Below, one piece after another: positions 28,870-38,400 of a stretch of 57,440 nt of DNA (positions are counted from its first letter, which is position 1; every line of letters begins with the position of its first letter). The position numbers and the translations under genes were made by a program. Below the pieces are notes generated by a model that saw nothing but the letters and a program-made list of their open reading frames with translations, searched no databases and was not told the origin of the DNA. The DNA comes from ZCTH02-B3 sp036563895 (lineage in GTDB: Bacteria; Bacillota; Bacilli; Paenibacillales; Paenibacillaceae), in contig DATCLN010000180.1 in the NCBI GenBank assembly GCA_036563895.1, forward strand, positions 1-57,440, read 5' to 3'.

Positions 28870-29592
28870 TCAACCGCCCCAATGGATTCGGACGTCCGAA
28901 ACACCCTTCACCGCCCACAAATTGCGGACCATCTCATGCAGCGATTTGTCGCTGGACGCATGGATGTCGTATTCCAGCAGCACCTCGTCCCTGTCCTTGT
29001 CTTCGCTTTCCTCCGATTCCCGGGTGATCCGCATTTGCCGGATTTTCATGTTGAATTCGTCGAATACCGCGTTGATCGGCTCCAGTTCCGTCGCCGGCCG
29101 CTGGACCAGCAGGGCGACTTTCAGATTGACGGCGCGTTTGGCCGACCAGAAACGGGACTCCAGCCGGTTCAAGAGCAGGTTGCTCAGCAGCACGACCACG
29201 GTGGTGATAATGCCGGGCAGGTAAAATCCGGATCCGATGGCCAGGCCGATGGCGGCCACCGCCCACAGAGTGGCGGCGGTCGTCAGGCCGGAGATGATGT
29301 TGTCGGAGCGGCGCATGATGGCGCCCGCGCCGAGAAAGCCAATGCCGTTCACGACCTGCGCCGCGAGCCGCGCCGGGTCGAACCGGGCGTTCGGGTGGTT
29401 GAGCAGCAGGTTGTCAAACCCGTAAATGGATGTAAGCATGATCAGCGTGGATCCGACCGAAACGAGGAGGTGGGTTTTCAGACCCGCCTGTTTGTTCCGC
29501 CTCTCCCTTTCCCATCCGATGAGACCTCCGAGCAGCGCCGACAGCAACAAACGAAGCATCATGGTGCCGATATCCAGTTGAATGGTATACAA
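28870..29592 (-). CDS. MgtC/SapB family membrane protein
   Basis: 240 residues. Four to five N-terminal hydrophobic segments with the family signature LLGGLIGWERERRNKQAGLKTH, VVNGIGFLGAGAIM and GLTTAATLWAVAAIGLAIG, then a soluble ACT-like C-terminal domain (about 150-240). Family members modulate Mg2+ or membrane-potential homeostasis. TTG start at 29592 behind GGAGGTGACCGCGG. It follows the HAD gene on the same strand after 36 bases, so it may be the last gene of the ugp-type operon or read separately. Confidence 0.88.
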   Translation of the reverse strand: MYTIQLDIGTMMLRLLLSALLGGLIGWERERRNKQAGLKTHLLVSVGSTLIMLTSIYGFDNLLLNHPNARFDPARLAAQVVNGIGFLGAGAIMRRSDNIISGLTTAATLWAVAAIGLAIGSGFYLPGIITTVVVLLSNLLLNRLESRFWSAKRAVNLKVALLVQRPATELEPINAVFDEFNMKIRQMRITRESEESEDKDRDEVLLEYDIHASSDKSLHEMVRNLWAVKGVSDVRIHWGG

Positions 29593-29628
29593 CCGCGGTC
29601 ACCTCCCCTCTCCGGCCCCGGTGCCGTC

Positions 29629-30420
29629 CTAATTTCCGCGCTCCCTGAAGGAGAGGATATCCCGGACGGATTCCAGGACGAATGTCGGCTTGATGTCAGA
29701 ACGCTGCAGATCCTCCCTTTTGGTGACTCCGGTCAGCACCAAAGCGGTGTTCATCCCCGCCTGACGGCCCATCAGAATATCCGTCTCCAGGCGGTCGCCC
29801 GTCATCAGGCAGGAGGACGCTTCCACCCCAAGAATGTCCAAAGCGGCGTAGGCCGTCAAAAGCGACGGTTTCCCCATGATGACCTCCACTTTCTGTCCCG
29901 TCACGCCTTCGACCGCCCCGATCATGCCGCCGCAATCGGGAATGGCGCCGCCCGGCACCGGACAGGTGCGGTCCGGATGGGTGGCGATCACTTCCGCGCC
30001 GCGCCGGATGGCCTGGTAGGCGTCGTTGAGGTGCCGGTAATGGAAATCCCGGTCCCAGGAAATCACCACCAGGTCCGTCTCTTCCGGCGACCGAGCGAAG
30101 CGGATGCCGCTTTGTTCCAGTTCGTCCTTGAACACCTTTTCCCCGATGACATACACTTTGGCCTTCGGATAATGCGCATGCAGATAGCGGATCGTGACCA
30201 CCGCCGGACTGAGCAGCTGGTCGATCGTCACCTCGATGCCGAATCGCAGCAGTTTTTTCACATAATATTCGCGGGATTCGATCGTCTTGTTGGTGAGAAA
30301 GAGCAGTTTCCGGTTCAGCGACTGCAGGTGCCGGATCGTCTCGGGGGCGCCCTCGATCACGCGGTCGCCCAGATAGATCGTGCCGTCCAGATCGAAAATG
30401 TATCCTGCAAAATGATCCAC
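29629..30420 (-). CDS. HAD-IIA family phosphatase, glycerol-phosphate phosphatase-like
   Basis: 263 residues from GTG 30420 (GAGGGG 7 bases upstream). HAD motif I DLDGTIYLGDR, motif II LFLTNKT, cap domain C2, Lys in IMGKPS, motif IV MTGDRLETDI. The subfamily includes NagD, AraL and glycerol-1-phosphate/2-phosphoglycolate phosphatases. Because it is in an operon with a glycerol-3-phosphate-type importer and an MBL-fold hydrolase, I infer action on a glycerol or sugar phosphate. TTG 30435 is a less likely start. Confidence 0.82.
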   Translation of the reverse strand: MDHFAGYIFDLDGTIYLGDRVIEGAPETIRHLQSLNRKLLFLTNKTIESREYYVKKLLRFGIEVTIDQLLSPAVVTIRYLHAHYPKAKVYVIGEKVFKDELEQSGIRFARSPEETDLVVISWDRDFHYRHLNDAYQAIRRGAEVIATHPDRTCPVPGGAIPDCGGMIGAVEGVTGQKVEVIMGKPSLLTAYAALDILGVEASSCLMTGDRLETDILMGRQAGMNTALVLTGVTKREDLQRSDIKPTFVLESVRDILSFRERGN

Positions 30421-30435
30421 GCCGCTACCCCTCAA

Positions 30436-31188
30436 TCATATGATGGAAATCGTCATCAAATCCTGGCCGAACGAAATCCTGGCGCGCAGGTGTTCCGGAA
30501 GACCCTGCCACACCTCGCCGTAAGGTTCGCCGTCCGTCAGGTGCACCAGCACCGCCCGCCGGATCCGGCTCCAGTCGTAAAACTGCGCGATCCGTTCCAG
30601 GCTGCTGTGGTTCTCCCAGTGCCGCCGCGCGGTGGTCGCTTCGTGCACCAGCAGGTCAATCCGTTCGTACGCCCGGATGTCCTCGTTCGGCGCCGTATCG
30701 GCGGAAAACACCAGGACCCTGTCCCGGTGGACATACGCCACCCCCGCGGCGGGTACGCCGTGCTTTGCGGGGAAGGCCTCGAGGCGCGAATCGCCCTGCT
30801 GCCAGAGCGTCTGTTTTTGCCGCCAGTCGAAGGGATGGAAGCGGATCTCAAAACCGACGGGCCACTCCCACGCCCCCGTCGCCCGAAGCCACCCTTCCAG
30901 CCACGGGTGCATCGCGTCCGGGCAGTACAGGTCCAGCGGTTCCGTCCGCCCGTCCATCCAGAGGCCCCACAGCAGGGAAGACAGGCCGTACACATGGTCG
31001 ATATGGCCGTGGGTCAGCACCACGCGCCGCACCTGCGACAGAGGCACCTGCAAGGTTTTCAGCTTCCCGAGCGGGTTGCCGCCCACGTCGACGAACGTGG
31101 CGTCCTGCCCGTCGCGGATCAGCATATACGTGTTGTCCCGCCCGCTCCCCGACGCCGCGGAGGCGGTTCCCATCAACGTCACATCCAT
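30436..31188 (-). CDS. MBL-fold metal-dependent hydrolase (possible phosphodiesterase)
   Basis: 250 residues. Metallo-beta-lactamase fold: THGHIDHVYGL supplies the HxHxDH metal site, FSADTAPNEDI supplies the bridging Asp, LLVHEATTA and LVHLTDG follow. The layout resembles RNase Z/PhnP-type enzymes that split phosphodiesters. It starts 11 bases after the ugpE stop (AGGTGATCGACCC before ATG 31188). In E. coli the ugp operon carries the diesterase UgpQ at this place; here no UgpQ is present, so this enzyme may do that job (inference). Confidence 0.8.
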   Translation of the reverse strand: MDVTLMGTASAASGSGRDNTYMLIRDGQDATFVDVGGNPLGKLKTLQVPLSQVRRVVLTHGHIDHVYGLSSLLWGLWMDGRTEPLDLYCPDAMHPWLEGWLRATGAWEWPVGFEIRFHPFDWRQKQTLWQQGDSRLEAFPAKHGVPAAGVAYVHRDRVLVFSADTAPNEDIRAYERIDLLVHEATTARRHWENHSSLERIAQFYDWSRIRRAVLVHLTDGEPYGEVWQGLPEHLRARISFGQDLMTISII

Positions 31189-31199
31189 GGGTCGATCAC

Positions 31200-32024
31200 C
31201 TACTTGAGACCGGAGTGCATGAAGCTTTCCACAAACTGCCGCTGGAAGATGAGGAACACGACGAGCAGCGGCAGGATGACCAGCATTGTCGCGGCCGTCA
31301 CCGTCCCCCACTGCACGCCCGTCTCGAACGTCTGGGCGAAAATGGCGATGCCGACGGTCAGGGGCCGCGATTCCACCGAATTGGTGACGATCAGCGGCCA
31401 CATGAAATTGTTCCAGTGGGTGCTGACCGAGATCAGCCCGAAGGCGACATAGGTCGGCCTGGCCGAAGGCAGATAGACGTGCCACAGCGTCTGCCACCAT
31501 TTGCACCCGTCTACCCGCGACGCCTCGTCCAGTTCATACGGGATCTGCTTGAACGTCTGCCTGAGGAGGAACACCCCGAACGCCGACGCCCAGTACGGCA
31601 GCATGATCGCCAGCTTGGTGTCCAGCAGGCCCAGCTCCTTCATGACCACGTAGTTGGGAAAAATGAGCACGTCCGGCGGAATCATGATCTGCACGAGAAA
31701 CAGAATGAACATGAATCCCTGGCCGATGAAATTGAGCCGCGCGAAGGCGTAGGCGGCAAGGGTAATGGTGACCAGCTGCGCCGCCAGGATGCCGACGACG
31801 ATGATCACGGTGTTGCTGTAGTACAGCAGGAACGGCACCGCGTCCCAGGCCGCCCGGTAATTGTCCAGCGTCGGATTTTTGACGGTCAGGGGGTTGCTGC
31901 GGGTGATGATTTCGCTGCCCGGCGTAAACGACGTCAGCACCGTCCAGACCAGCGGAAAGAGGAACAAGAGGGCCAGCAGCGTGACCACGGCCCGGTTTGC
32001 AATTTTGTACGGGGTGATGCGCAT
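31200..32024 (-). CDS. ugpE: Sugar/glycerol-phosphate ABC transporter permease, UgpE/MalG type
   Basis: 274 residues with six hydrophobic segments. The EAA loop that contacts the ATPase reads ELDEASRVDGCKWWQTLWHVYLP in two parts around the central G. Pairs with the UgpA-like permease just upstream. No ATPase gene is in the operon, as is usual in Gram-positive carbohydrate importers that share an MsmX-type ATPase. Confidence 0.88.
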   Translation of the reverse strand: MRITPYKIANRAVVTLLALLFLFPLVWTVLTSFTPGSEIITRSNPLTVKNPTLDNYRAAWDAVPFLLYYSNTVIIVVGILAAQLVTITLAAYAFARLNFIGQGFMFILFLVQIMIPPDVLIFPNYVVMKELGLLDTKLAIMLPYWASAFGVFLLRQTFKQIPYELDEASRVDGCKWWQTLWHVYLPSARPTYVAFGLISVSTHWNNFMWPLIVTNSVESRPLTVGIAIFAQTFETGVQWGTVTAATMLVILPLLVVFLIFQRQFVESFMHSGLK

Positions 32025-32038
32025 GGACGGCCTCCTCC

Positions 32039-32951
32039 TCAGTAGTGGATCCGCTTGTCAAGATAGGCGTAGTTGAAAATGGACACGGACAACAGGATGA
32101 CGAGCAGCACGACGGTCAGCACGGCCGCGGCGCCGGTATCCCAGAAGCTGAACGCGTTCTCGTAGATGTGGTACAGCAGCAGGTTGCTGGCGTTGTCCGG
32201 TCCGCCCTTGGTCATGATGTACAGATGATCCACCAGCCGGAACGAGTTCGTCGTCGCGATGACCAGGCAAAAGAGGGTGGTCGGCATGAGCAGCGGGAAG
32301 GTGATCCGCGTGAACAGCTGCAGCGGCCTTGCGCCGTCCAGGATCGCCGCCTCGCGGATTTCCCCCGGCAGATTTTGCAGCCCCGCCAGATAGAACACCA
32401 TGAAAAATCCGACTTCTTTCCAGACGATCATGATCACCATCGCCCACATGACCACACTCGGGTCCCCCAGCCAGTTCGGCCCGGACACGCCGACGAGTTC
32501 CAGCGCCTTGTCGAGCAGGCCGTAGTCGGGCGTGTAGATGAACAGCCAGATGTTGGCGATGGCGATCATCGGGATTACGTTGGGGTAAAAGAACGCCGTG
32601 CGCAAAAACCCGTTGCCCCTCACGCGGTTGTTGACCCACACGGCGACGTACATCGCCAGCAGCAGGCTGGTCGGCACCGTCATGACGAGCAGGAACAGGT
32701 TGTTTTTCATCACCTTCAGGAACACTTCGTTCTGCAGCACCCTGGCGTACTGGTCGAACCCGACGAACGTCTTGGCGCCGAACCCCGAACTGAGGAACGA
32801 GTACCGGAGCGTTTTCAGCGTCGGATAAGTAGGTAAACAGCGTGAGAAAAATCAGGGAAGGCAGAAGCAGCGCGTATGCAAACGCCTGTTTTCTCCAGTC
32901 GATGCGCCGCCAGGAGGCGCCGCGGATTCGGTCCGAAACCGGTTGCGCCAT
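32039..32951 (-). pseudogene. ugpA: UgpA-type ABC permease gene with a single-base frameshift
   Basis: Two overlapping frames together make a normal permease of about 300 residues. The N-terminal part (from ATG 32951: AQPVSDRIRG..., first membrane segment FAYALLLPSLIFLTLF) is in one frame; after TY the family sequence continues as PTLKTLRYSFLSSGFG in another frame and runs to 32039 with the EAA loop GEIREAAILDGARPLQLFTRITFPLL. An extra T in the TACTTAT stretch at 32827-32828 would explain it. The rest of the gene is intact, so a recent mutation, a sequence error or a slip site are all possible. Confidence 0.8.
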
Positions 32952-32987
32952 CATGATCACCTGTCCATGGTTGGGGCTGTGTGCGCG

Positions 32988-33072
32988 GGCCGGAAAAGCG
33001 ACAAGAAGCCCCATGCCGGGGGCGGACGCGCGTCCGGCCACAAGCATGAGCGGCTTCTCGTCTTCTCCGGCC
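32988..33072 (-). promoter_or_regulatory. Long imperfect stem-loop between ugpB and ugpA
   Basis: Arms 32988-33010 and 33052-33072 share GGCCGGA-AAG and GAAGCC blocks with small mismatches. No T-run. Such hairpins after binding-protein genes commonly stabilise the upstream message so that binding protein exceeds permease. 33073-33100 and 32952-32987 hold nothing else. Confidence 0.5.
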
Positions 33073-33100
33073 TCGGGAATGATTCAGTTTCGCCTGCGGA

Positions 33101-34426
33101 TCACTGATAGGGAGCCAGAATTCGGTCGGCTTCGTTTTGCGACTTCTGCAGCGCCTCTTTGGGCGTGATGTTGCCGTTCAGGGCGGCCTGGATGTTGTCG
33201 TTCAGGGTCTTGGTCACCAGCCCGTTCTGATAGGTGGACAGCTCGCTGTCCGCGTACTGGAGCTGGTCCCGGGCCACCGCCGCCTGCGGAAATTCCTCCA
33301 CGTATTTCTTGAGACGCTCGGTTTCATAGGAGGATTTTGTCGTACCCACGTAGCCGGTGTCGATGGACCATTGGGCGACGCGTTCGGGCCGGGTCAGGAA
33401 TTTGATGAATTCCAGCGCGGCCTCCTTGTTTTCCGGCGGAATGCCCTTGAACACATAGATGTTGCCTCCGCCCGTCGGCGAGCCGTACCGCTTGTTCGCG
33501 GGCAGGAACGCGACGCCGAAGTCGAATTGCGCTTCGTTCTTGACCCGGGTCAGGTTGCCGGTCGTATGGTACATCATCGCCGTCTTGCCGCTGATGAAGT
33601 CGGACGGCACCGTGGCCCATTCCAGGATGCCCTTGGGCATGATCTGGTGCGTCATGCCCAGGTCCACGTAGAATTGCAGCGCTTCCTCCACATGGGGCTC
33701 CGTGAAGAACACCTTTTTGCCGTCGCCGGACATGATGTTGCCGCCGCTTTGGAGGGCCATCGCCTGCAGCATCCAGTACTGGTAGCCCGTGCTGGGGATC
33801 TCGAGGCCCCATTGGTCCCCCGTGGTCAGCTTCTTGCCGTATTCCACCAGCTCCTGCCAGTTGGCCGGCGGCTTCTCCGGATCCAGACCCGCGTCCCGGA
33901 ATTTCTCCTTGTTGTAGTAAAGCACGATCGTGCTGCGCTGGAAGGGAACGCTCCAGATCCGGTCCCCGGATTTCGTGTTGCCCATGAACCCTTCGTAAAA
34001 ATCGTTCCAGAATTCCTGCGGGAAAAGGTTCGTCAGTTCTTCGACCGCGTCCATTTCCAGCAGCGTGTACAGTTCCGTGGACAGGAGCACCGCAAGGTCG
34101 GGAGGATTGCCGCCCTGGACCGCGGTGGTGACCTTCGTCATGGTGTCCTGGTAGCTGCCGGCGTAGATCGGCTTCACGACGATGTTTTCATGTTCCGCCA
34201 TGAAGTCGTTGGCGAGCTTGTCGATGAGCTGCTGGATCGGTCCGCCCACCGCCACCGGGTAGTAGAACTCGATTTCCACCTTCTTTTGCGAAGAACCCTG
34301 CGAGGCCCCGCCGGCGGAACCGCCGCCGTCCGTGCCCGAGGATCCGGATCCGCTTCCGCCGGCGCAGGCGGTCAGGGCCAGCGCGACGGACAGGACGAGG
34401 GCCCAAATCGCGAATGTTTTTCGCAT
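33101..34426 (-). CDS. ugpB: Extracellular substrate-binding lipoprotein, UgpB-like
   Basis: 441 residues. Lipoprotein signal: hydrophobic core then lipobox LTAC with Cys21, followed by a Gly/Ser linker (21-47). The body has VLYYNKEKFRDAGLDPEKPP and a late GYVGTTKSSYE that resemble E. coli UgpB, the sn-glycerol-3-phosphate/glycerophosphodiester receptor. Start ATG 34426 after GGAGGGGATTTGCGGT. First gene of the operon, about 110 bases after a leader terminator, and immediately downstream of glpP, which supports glycerol phosphates as ligand. Confidence 0.85.
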   Translation of the reverse strand: MRKTFAIWALVLSVALALTACAGGSGSGSSGTDGGGSAGGASQGSSQKKVEIEFYYPVAVGGPIQQLIDKLANDFMAEHENIVVKPIYAGSYQDTMTKVTTAVQGGNPPDLAVLLSTELYTLLEMDAVEELTNLFPQEFWNDFYEGFMGNTKSGDRIWSVPFQRSTIVLYYNKEKFRDAGLDPEKPPANWQELVEYGKKLTTGDQWGLEIPSTGYQYWMLQAMALQSGGNIMSGDGKKVFFTEPHVEEALQFYVDLGMTHQIMPKGILEWATVPSDFISGKTAMMYHTTGNLTRVKNEAQFDFGVAFLPANKRYGSPTGGGNIYVFKGIPPENKEAALEFIKFLTRPERVAQWSIDTGYVGTTKSSYETERLKKYVEEFPQAAVARDQLQYADSELSTYQNGLVTKTLNDNIQAALNGNITPKEALQKSQNEADRILAPYQ

Positions 34427-34535
34427 ACCGCAAATCCCCTCCTAGCTTTGGTTTGAGCTTTTCCGGAATTCACACCCCTTGGAAGCCGGGAAACGAGATG
34501 GGCATGGATGTTTCGCGGAAGCACCTCCCCTTTTC

Positions 34536-34610
34536 GACAAAAATCAAAAAGCCTTTTGCCGAAAACGCTTCCAGAAACCCGAAAGCGTTGTACGTTTCAG
34601 CAAAAGGCTT
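34536..34610 (-). terminator. Leader terminator upstream of ugpB (candidate GlpP antitermination site)
   Basis: On the minus strand a GGAGAAGCC element leads into an 11-bp perfect outer stem (34600-34610 with 34549-34559) enclosing an inner stem (34581-34589 with 34564-34572), followed by TTTTTGATTTTTG. It lies after the promoter at 34673-34701 and before the coding region, as in GlpP-controlled leaders of Bacillus. The remaining leader to 34427 is about 110 bases without further features. Confidence 0.8.
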
Positions 34611-34672
34611 CTCCTCAATCTCTACCTTTGCTATTCAGTTGATGTTTTTTCCTTGTTAATTATTTACTCCCT

Positions 34673-34701
34673 ATCATAAAGGAAAATTACAAAACCGGCA
34701 A
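34673..34701 (-). promoter_or_regulatory. Promoter of the ugpB operon
   Basis: Minus strand TTGCCG (34696-34701), 17-bp spacer, TATGAT (34673-34678). Located right at the end of glpP, so the transporter operon can be transcribed separately from glpP. Confidence 0.7.
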
Positions 34702-34702
34702 G

Positions 34703-35320
34703 TTAAATTTTTTCTTGTTCATCCTGCCATTTCCAGAGCGCCTTCGAGGAGGTCGAAACCCCGATGGCTCCGTGCTCGAGGGCACACTTCAGATCGTTCA
34801 GATCCGAAATGAGTCCGCCGGCGATGACGGGAAGGTCGATTTCCTGCCGCAGCCGGCCTATGACCCGCGGAACGACAATGCCCGGCAGCACTTCGATGGC
34901 GTCCGGCCGGGAGCTTTTGATGATGCGGATGCCGTTGTCCAGCGAGACGGAATCAAACACGAACAGGCGCTGGATCGTGATGAGCCCGCATTTCTGGGCC
35001 GCCATGATGATGTTGGAGCGCGTGGTCACGATGCCGTCCACTTTGATGACCTCGGCCAGGTACCGGACGCTTTCCGTGTCTTTCCCCAGCCCTTCCATCA
35101 GATCCAGATGGACGAACATGAGTTTTCCGGCATCCTGCACGCGCTCCGTGATCCCTTTCAGCGTGAAGATGTTCCCCGTCAGCAGAAACACGATGTTGGA
35201 CGTGGTCCGGAGCACGGGTTCCAGATCGTCGTCCGACACGATGGAGGTGATGACCGGTTTGGTTTTGAGCGCGTAGCTGATGGTTTTGACGTTGGTGTCC
35301 TGGTTTCTCATCCATCCCAA
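34703..35320 (-). CDS. glpP: Glycerol-3-phosphate responsive antiterminator GlpP
   Basis: 205 residues of the GlpP family. In Bacillus GlpP binds glycerol-3-phosphate and the leader mRNA of glp operons, preventing termination and stabilising the message. Family features: KPVITSIVSDDDLE, VFLLTGNIFTLKGI, MFVHLDLMEGLGKD, KVDGIVTTRSNII, DAIEVLPGIVVPRVI and PVIAGGLISDLNDL. Promoter and a cre-like site lie upstream. Target leaders are proposed at 34536-34610, 38787-38864 and 39083-39138. Start at 35320 is the first plausible codon; exact start uncertain by about 4 residues. Confidence 0.92.
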   Translation of the reverse strand: MGWMRNQDTNVKTISYALKTKPVITSIVSDDDLEPVLRTTSNIVFLLTGNIFTLKGITERVQDAGKLMFVHLDLMEGLGKDTESVRYLAEVIKVDGIVTTRSNIIMAAQKCGLITIQRLFVFDSVSLDNGIRIIKSSRPDAIEVLPGIVVPRVIGRLRQEIDLPVIAGGLISDLNDLKCALEHGAIGVSTSSKALWKWQDEQEKI

Positions 35321-35356
35321 CTCTCATCGACGGACCCAAAAATCCATCATTTTGAA

Positions 35357-35370
35357 TGTAAGCGTTTTGT
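35357..35370 (-). promoter_or_regulatory. cre-like site downstream of the glpP promoter
   Basis: Minus strand ACAAAACGCTTACA, matching the CcpA consensus TGWAANCGNTNWCA at all but the first two positions. It begins about 8 bases after the -10, where CcpA would block transcription. Confidence 0.5.
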
Positions 35371-35377
35371 AATCGCT

Positions 35378-35406
35378 ATTATAAACACCTGTTGAACGCT
35401 TGGCAA
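35378..35406 (-). promoter_or_regulatory. glpP promoter
   Basis: Minus strand TTGCCA (35401-35406), 17-bp spacer, perfect TATAAT (35378-35383). Confidence 0.8.
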
Positions 35407-35461
35407 TGAAAAGAAAGTCGGGATGGACGGTTTCGGTTTCGGCTCCCCCTTTTTCACCACC

Positions 35462-38400
35462 CTACTTTCCGGGTTTCGGCGGTTTTGGCGGCTTCGGCGG
35501 TTTCGGCGGTTCGGGCCGCGGCGTTTTCACCGTCAGCCGGAACGAGAGCGTTTCCATTCCGTTCGTCGCGGTAATCTCCGCCTGCCCGGGCGCCCGGGCC
35601 TTGACCAGCCCGTCCGGCGTCACATGGGCCACTTTCGGATTGCTGCCGGCGAATTGGCAGAGCGCCGTCAAGTCTTCGGGCTCCGATTTTCCGCGCGCCT
35701 TCAGCACCTTGGCCCGGGCCGTGGTTCCCACCCGCATGGTGTCGGGAATGCCGCCGATATAGACCTCGCCGTACCGATCCCAAAGCTCCAGGTCGATCAT
35801 CAGCATCCGGTCCATGATATAGGCGGTCGTGTAGCGGTATTTGTTGGCCCCGGATTCAAACAGGACATACAGCACATCGCCGACATCCGCGATGCCTTCG
35901 GACATGGGGATAACGGTCAGGCGGCTGTTCGACGGCTTTTCTTCCAGGCTGTCCAGGAACCAGACCGGCAGGGTCCGGCCGCCGACGGTCGCCGACGCAT
36001 GGGGCGGGTCGCCCGTCGGATTGTCGTACCGGTACAGCAGGCTGTCGTTGCCCCGTCCGTAGGAAGAACTGAGGATGATGGCGTCTTCCCGGACGACCGC
36101 TCCCTGGATTTTTTCGGGAATGGACAAAATGTAGTCCGGGATGGCGGGATTGTTCGGGTCACCGTCCCAGCTGACCGGGGAAACCATATCCGTCGCCTCG
36201 TCCAGCTCGTACCCGACCATCCAGGCGTAATACGTGCTCCCGTCGCGGTTGGTCATGTGGTGGGACGGGTCCGTCGGGTAGCTGTTTGCTTCGTAAAATT
36301 CCCCGACCCACAGCACGCCGTCCGCGAACGCCGCGAAGGCGGCTTCGACGGGCACCGGGATGCGCGAGGCGAAACGGATTTCTTCCCCGTCTTCCGCGGC
36401 GAGGAAATCCTCGAGCAAAATCCGGTACAGATACGTCTCCGAAGCGATCCACACATGCCGGCCGCTGATGGCGATGCCGCCCGCGTGTCCCGTGTACGGC
36501 GTTCCCGTCTCTTCGTACAGGACGAGGGACTTGACCAGTCCGCCGGTGGCGGCGTCCACCGCCGAAATGACCCCTGGTCGCCCGTCGTCCATGTAATTGA
36601 CCGAGACCAGCCAGTTTTCGTCCTTGAGATACGCAAGTCCCTGCGGCACGAGCCCTTCGGCCAGGCCGGGAATGACCGGGCCGTCGTCGCTGATGTCCCA
36701 GAGGGTCTGATAAGCGGGACTGCGCGGATGCACGGTCCGCTCCTGCTGCGTAATGGGCTGGTGCGAAGGCGTCGCGTAGACCGCCGAAGATCTGGGCGAT
36801 TCGTTGTCCGACGTGTCCACGGCGCTCAGCTCGAACGCATACGCCGTGTTGCCCGTCAGCCCGTATACCGTGAACTGTTGCTCCGAAGCGGGGATGAAGT
36901 GTTCAAACTCGCCGTTTTTGTAAAGGTTGTATCCGAAAAGATCGGGTTCGGCGTTCGCCGACCACGTGACGGTGACGAAACCGCCGCCGGCCACGGCCTG
37001 AACGCCGCCGGGCGCGGCCGGCGCCTCGTTGTCCAGCTTCGGCTTGGGAGGCGCCTGGCCCGGAACGACCGCGCCGGGCGTCGGCTTCTGGTTTCCGCCG
37101 ATCTTGTTCATGAGGATGCTTCCGTCGGCCGGAGGACCGTACAGGATGCTTCTTCCGGCCGCCACATCCGCGGCGCTGTACGTCGCCCGGGCGATTTCAA
37201 ACCCGTACGGGTCGAAAAGCGACACCGTCTGATTGCCCGAGTTGACCAGTCCGCCCACGTTTTCCACGATGTAAAGCCGTTCTTCGGAAAGATATTTGCT
37301 TTGATAGGTATAGTAATAGTAACTGTTAAAGCCCTCCAGGGTGATCGGGCTGATTTCCGCCCTGCGGGTCCAAAGCACCGCCGTTTGCCAGGGTCCGACT
37401 TTGACGGAACGGTCGATGGTTTTTTCCCAGCTGCCGGACCGGACCTTGTATCCCAGAAGATCCAGTTCCGCGCCCGTGGTGTTGTACAGCTCTATAAATT
37501 CGAATGCGTCGTATCCGGAGTAATTGTCGGTATCCGGAACGAGCTCCGTGATGAGCAGCTCCGGCATGGTATTGACGGCGGGTCCCGCCGCGACCGGAGC
37601 CGATCGGGCCGATTCGTTGCCGAACCGGTCGACGGCCGTCAGTTCGAAGGTATATTGCCTTCCGGCGGTAAGCGGCATGATGACGGCGGCCTGCTCGGAC
37701 GCCGGTACGGAGCAGCAGAAGGCGCCGTTCACATAGATCCGGTACCCGGCCAGATCCGGTTCCGCGCCCGCCTGCCACTTAAGTTCCACGCGGCCCGTTT
37801 TTCCCGCGGCCTGCAGGCCGGTGGGCGCGGCCGGAGGCACGGTGTCCGGAACTTCCTGCGGAACCGCCCTCACCACTTCGGATGAAGGCGATTCGTCGTC
37901 GTTTGCGTCCACGGCCGTGACCCAAAACTCATACTCGGTTCCGTTGGTCAACCCGTCGATGTACGCGTATGTCACGTCCGTCACGGTGACCGGCTGGGCA
38001 GCGCCGGAATAATATACGCGATAGGTCGAAACGGACGGGTCGCCGGCGTTCCATTCGAGATAGACGGCGCCGTTGTCCGGCTGCGCGGTGAGCCCGGACG
38101 GCGGCAACGGGCCCGGCACCTGTTCGGGCAGCACCGCGCCCGGAGTGGGCGTTTCGCCGTTGAGGATTTTCTCCATCGCCCCTCCCGCGCCGGAATACCG
38201 GTAAATGACGCTTTTGTTGACGATGCCGTCCTGCGCGCCGTCGTTGATGAGGGCGGAGCTGACGACGGTGCCGTCCGGGGCGGCGACGGCCACCTTGCGC
38301 AGGGCGCTGTCGTGCAACCCTTGGGCCGATGTCGTCAGCCGCACCTCAAACACCTGCTCGGGACTGAACAGCGTGCCGTAATTGGCGTTGAAATCCCACA

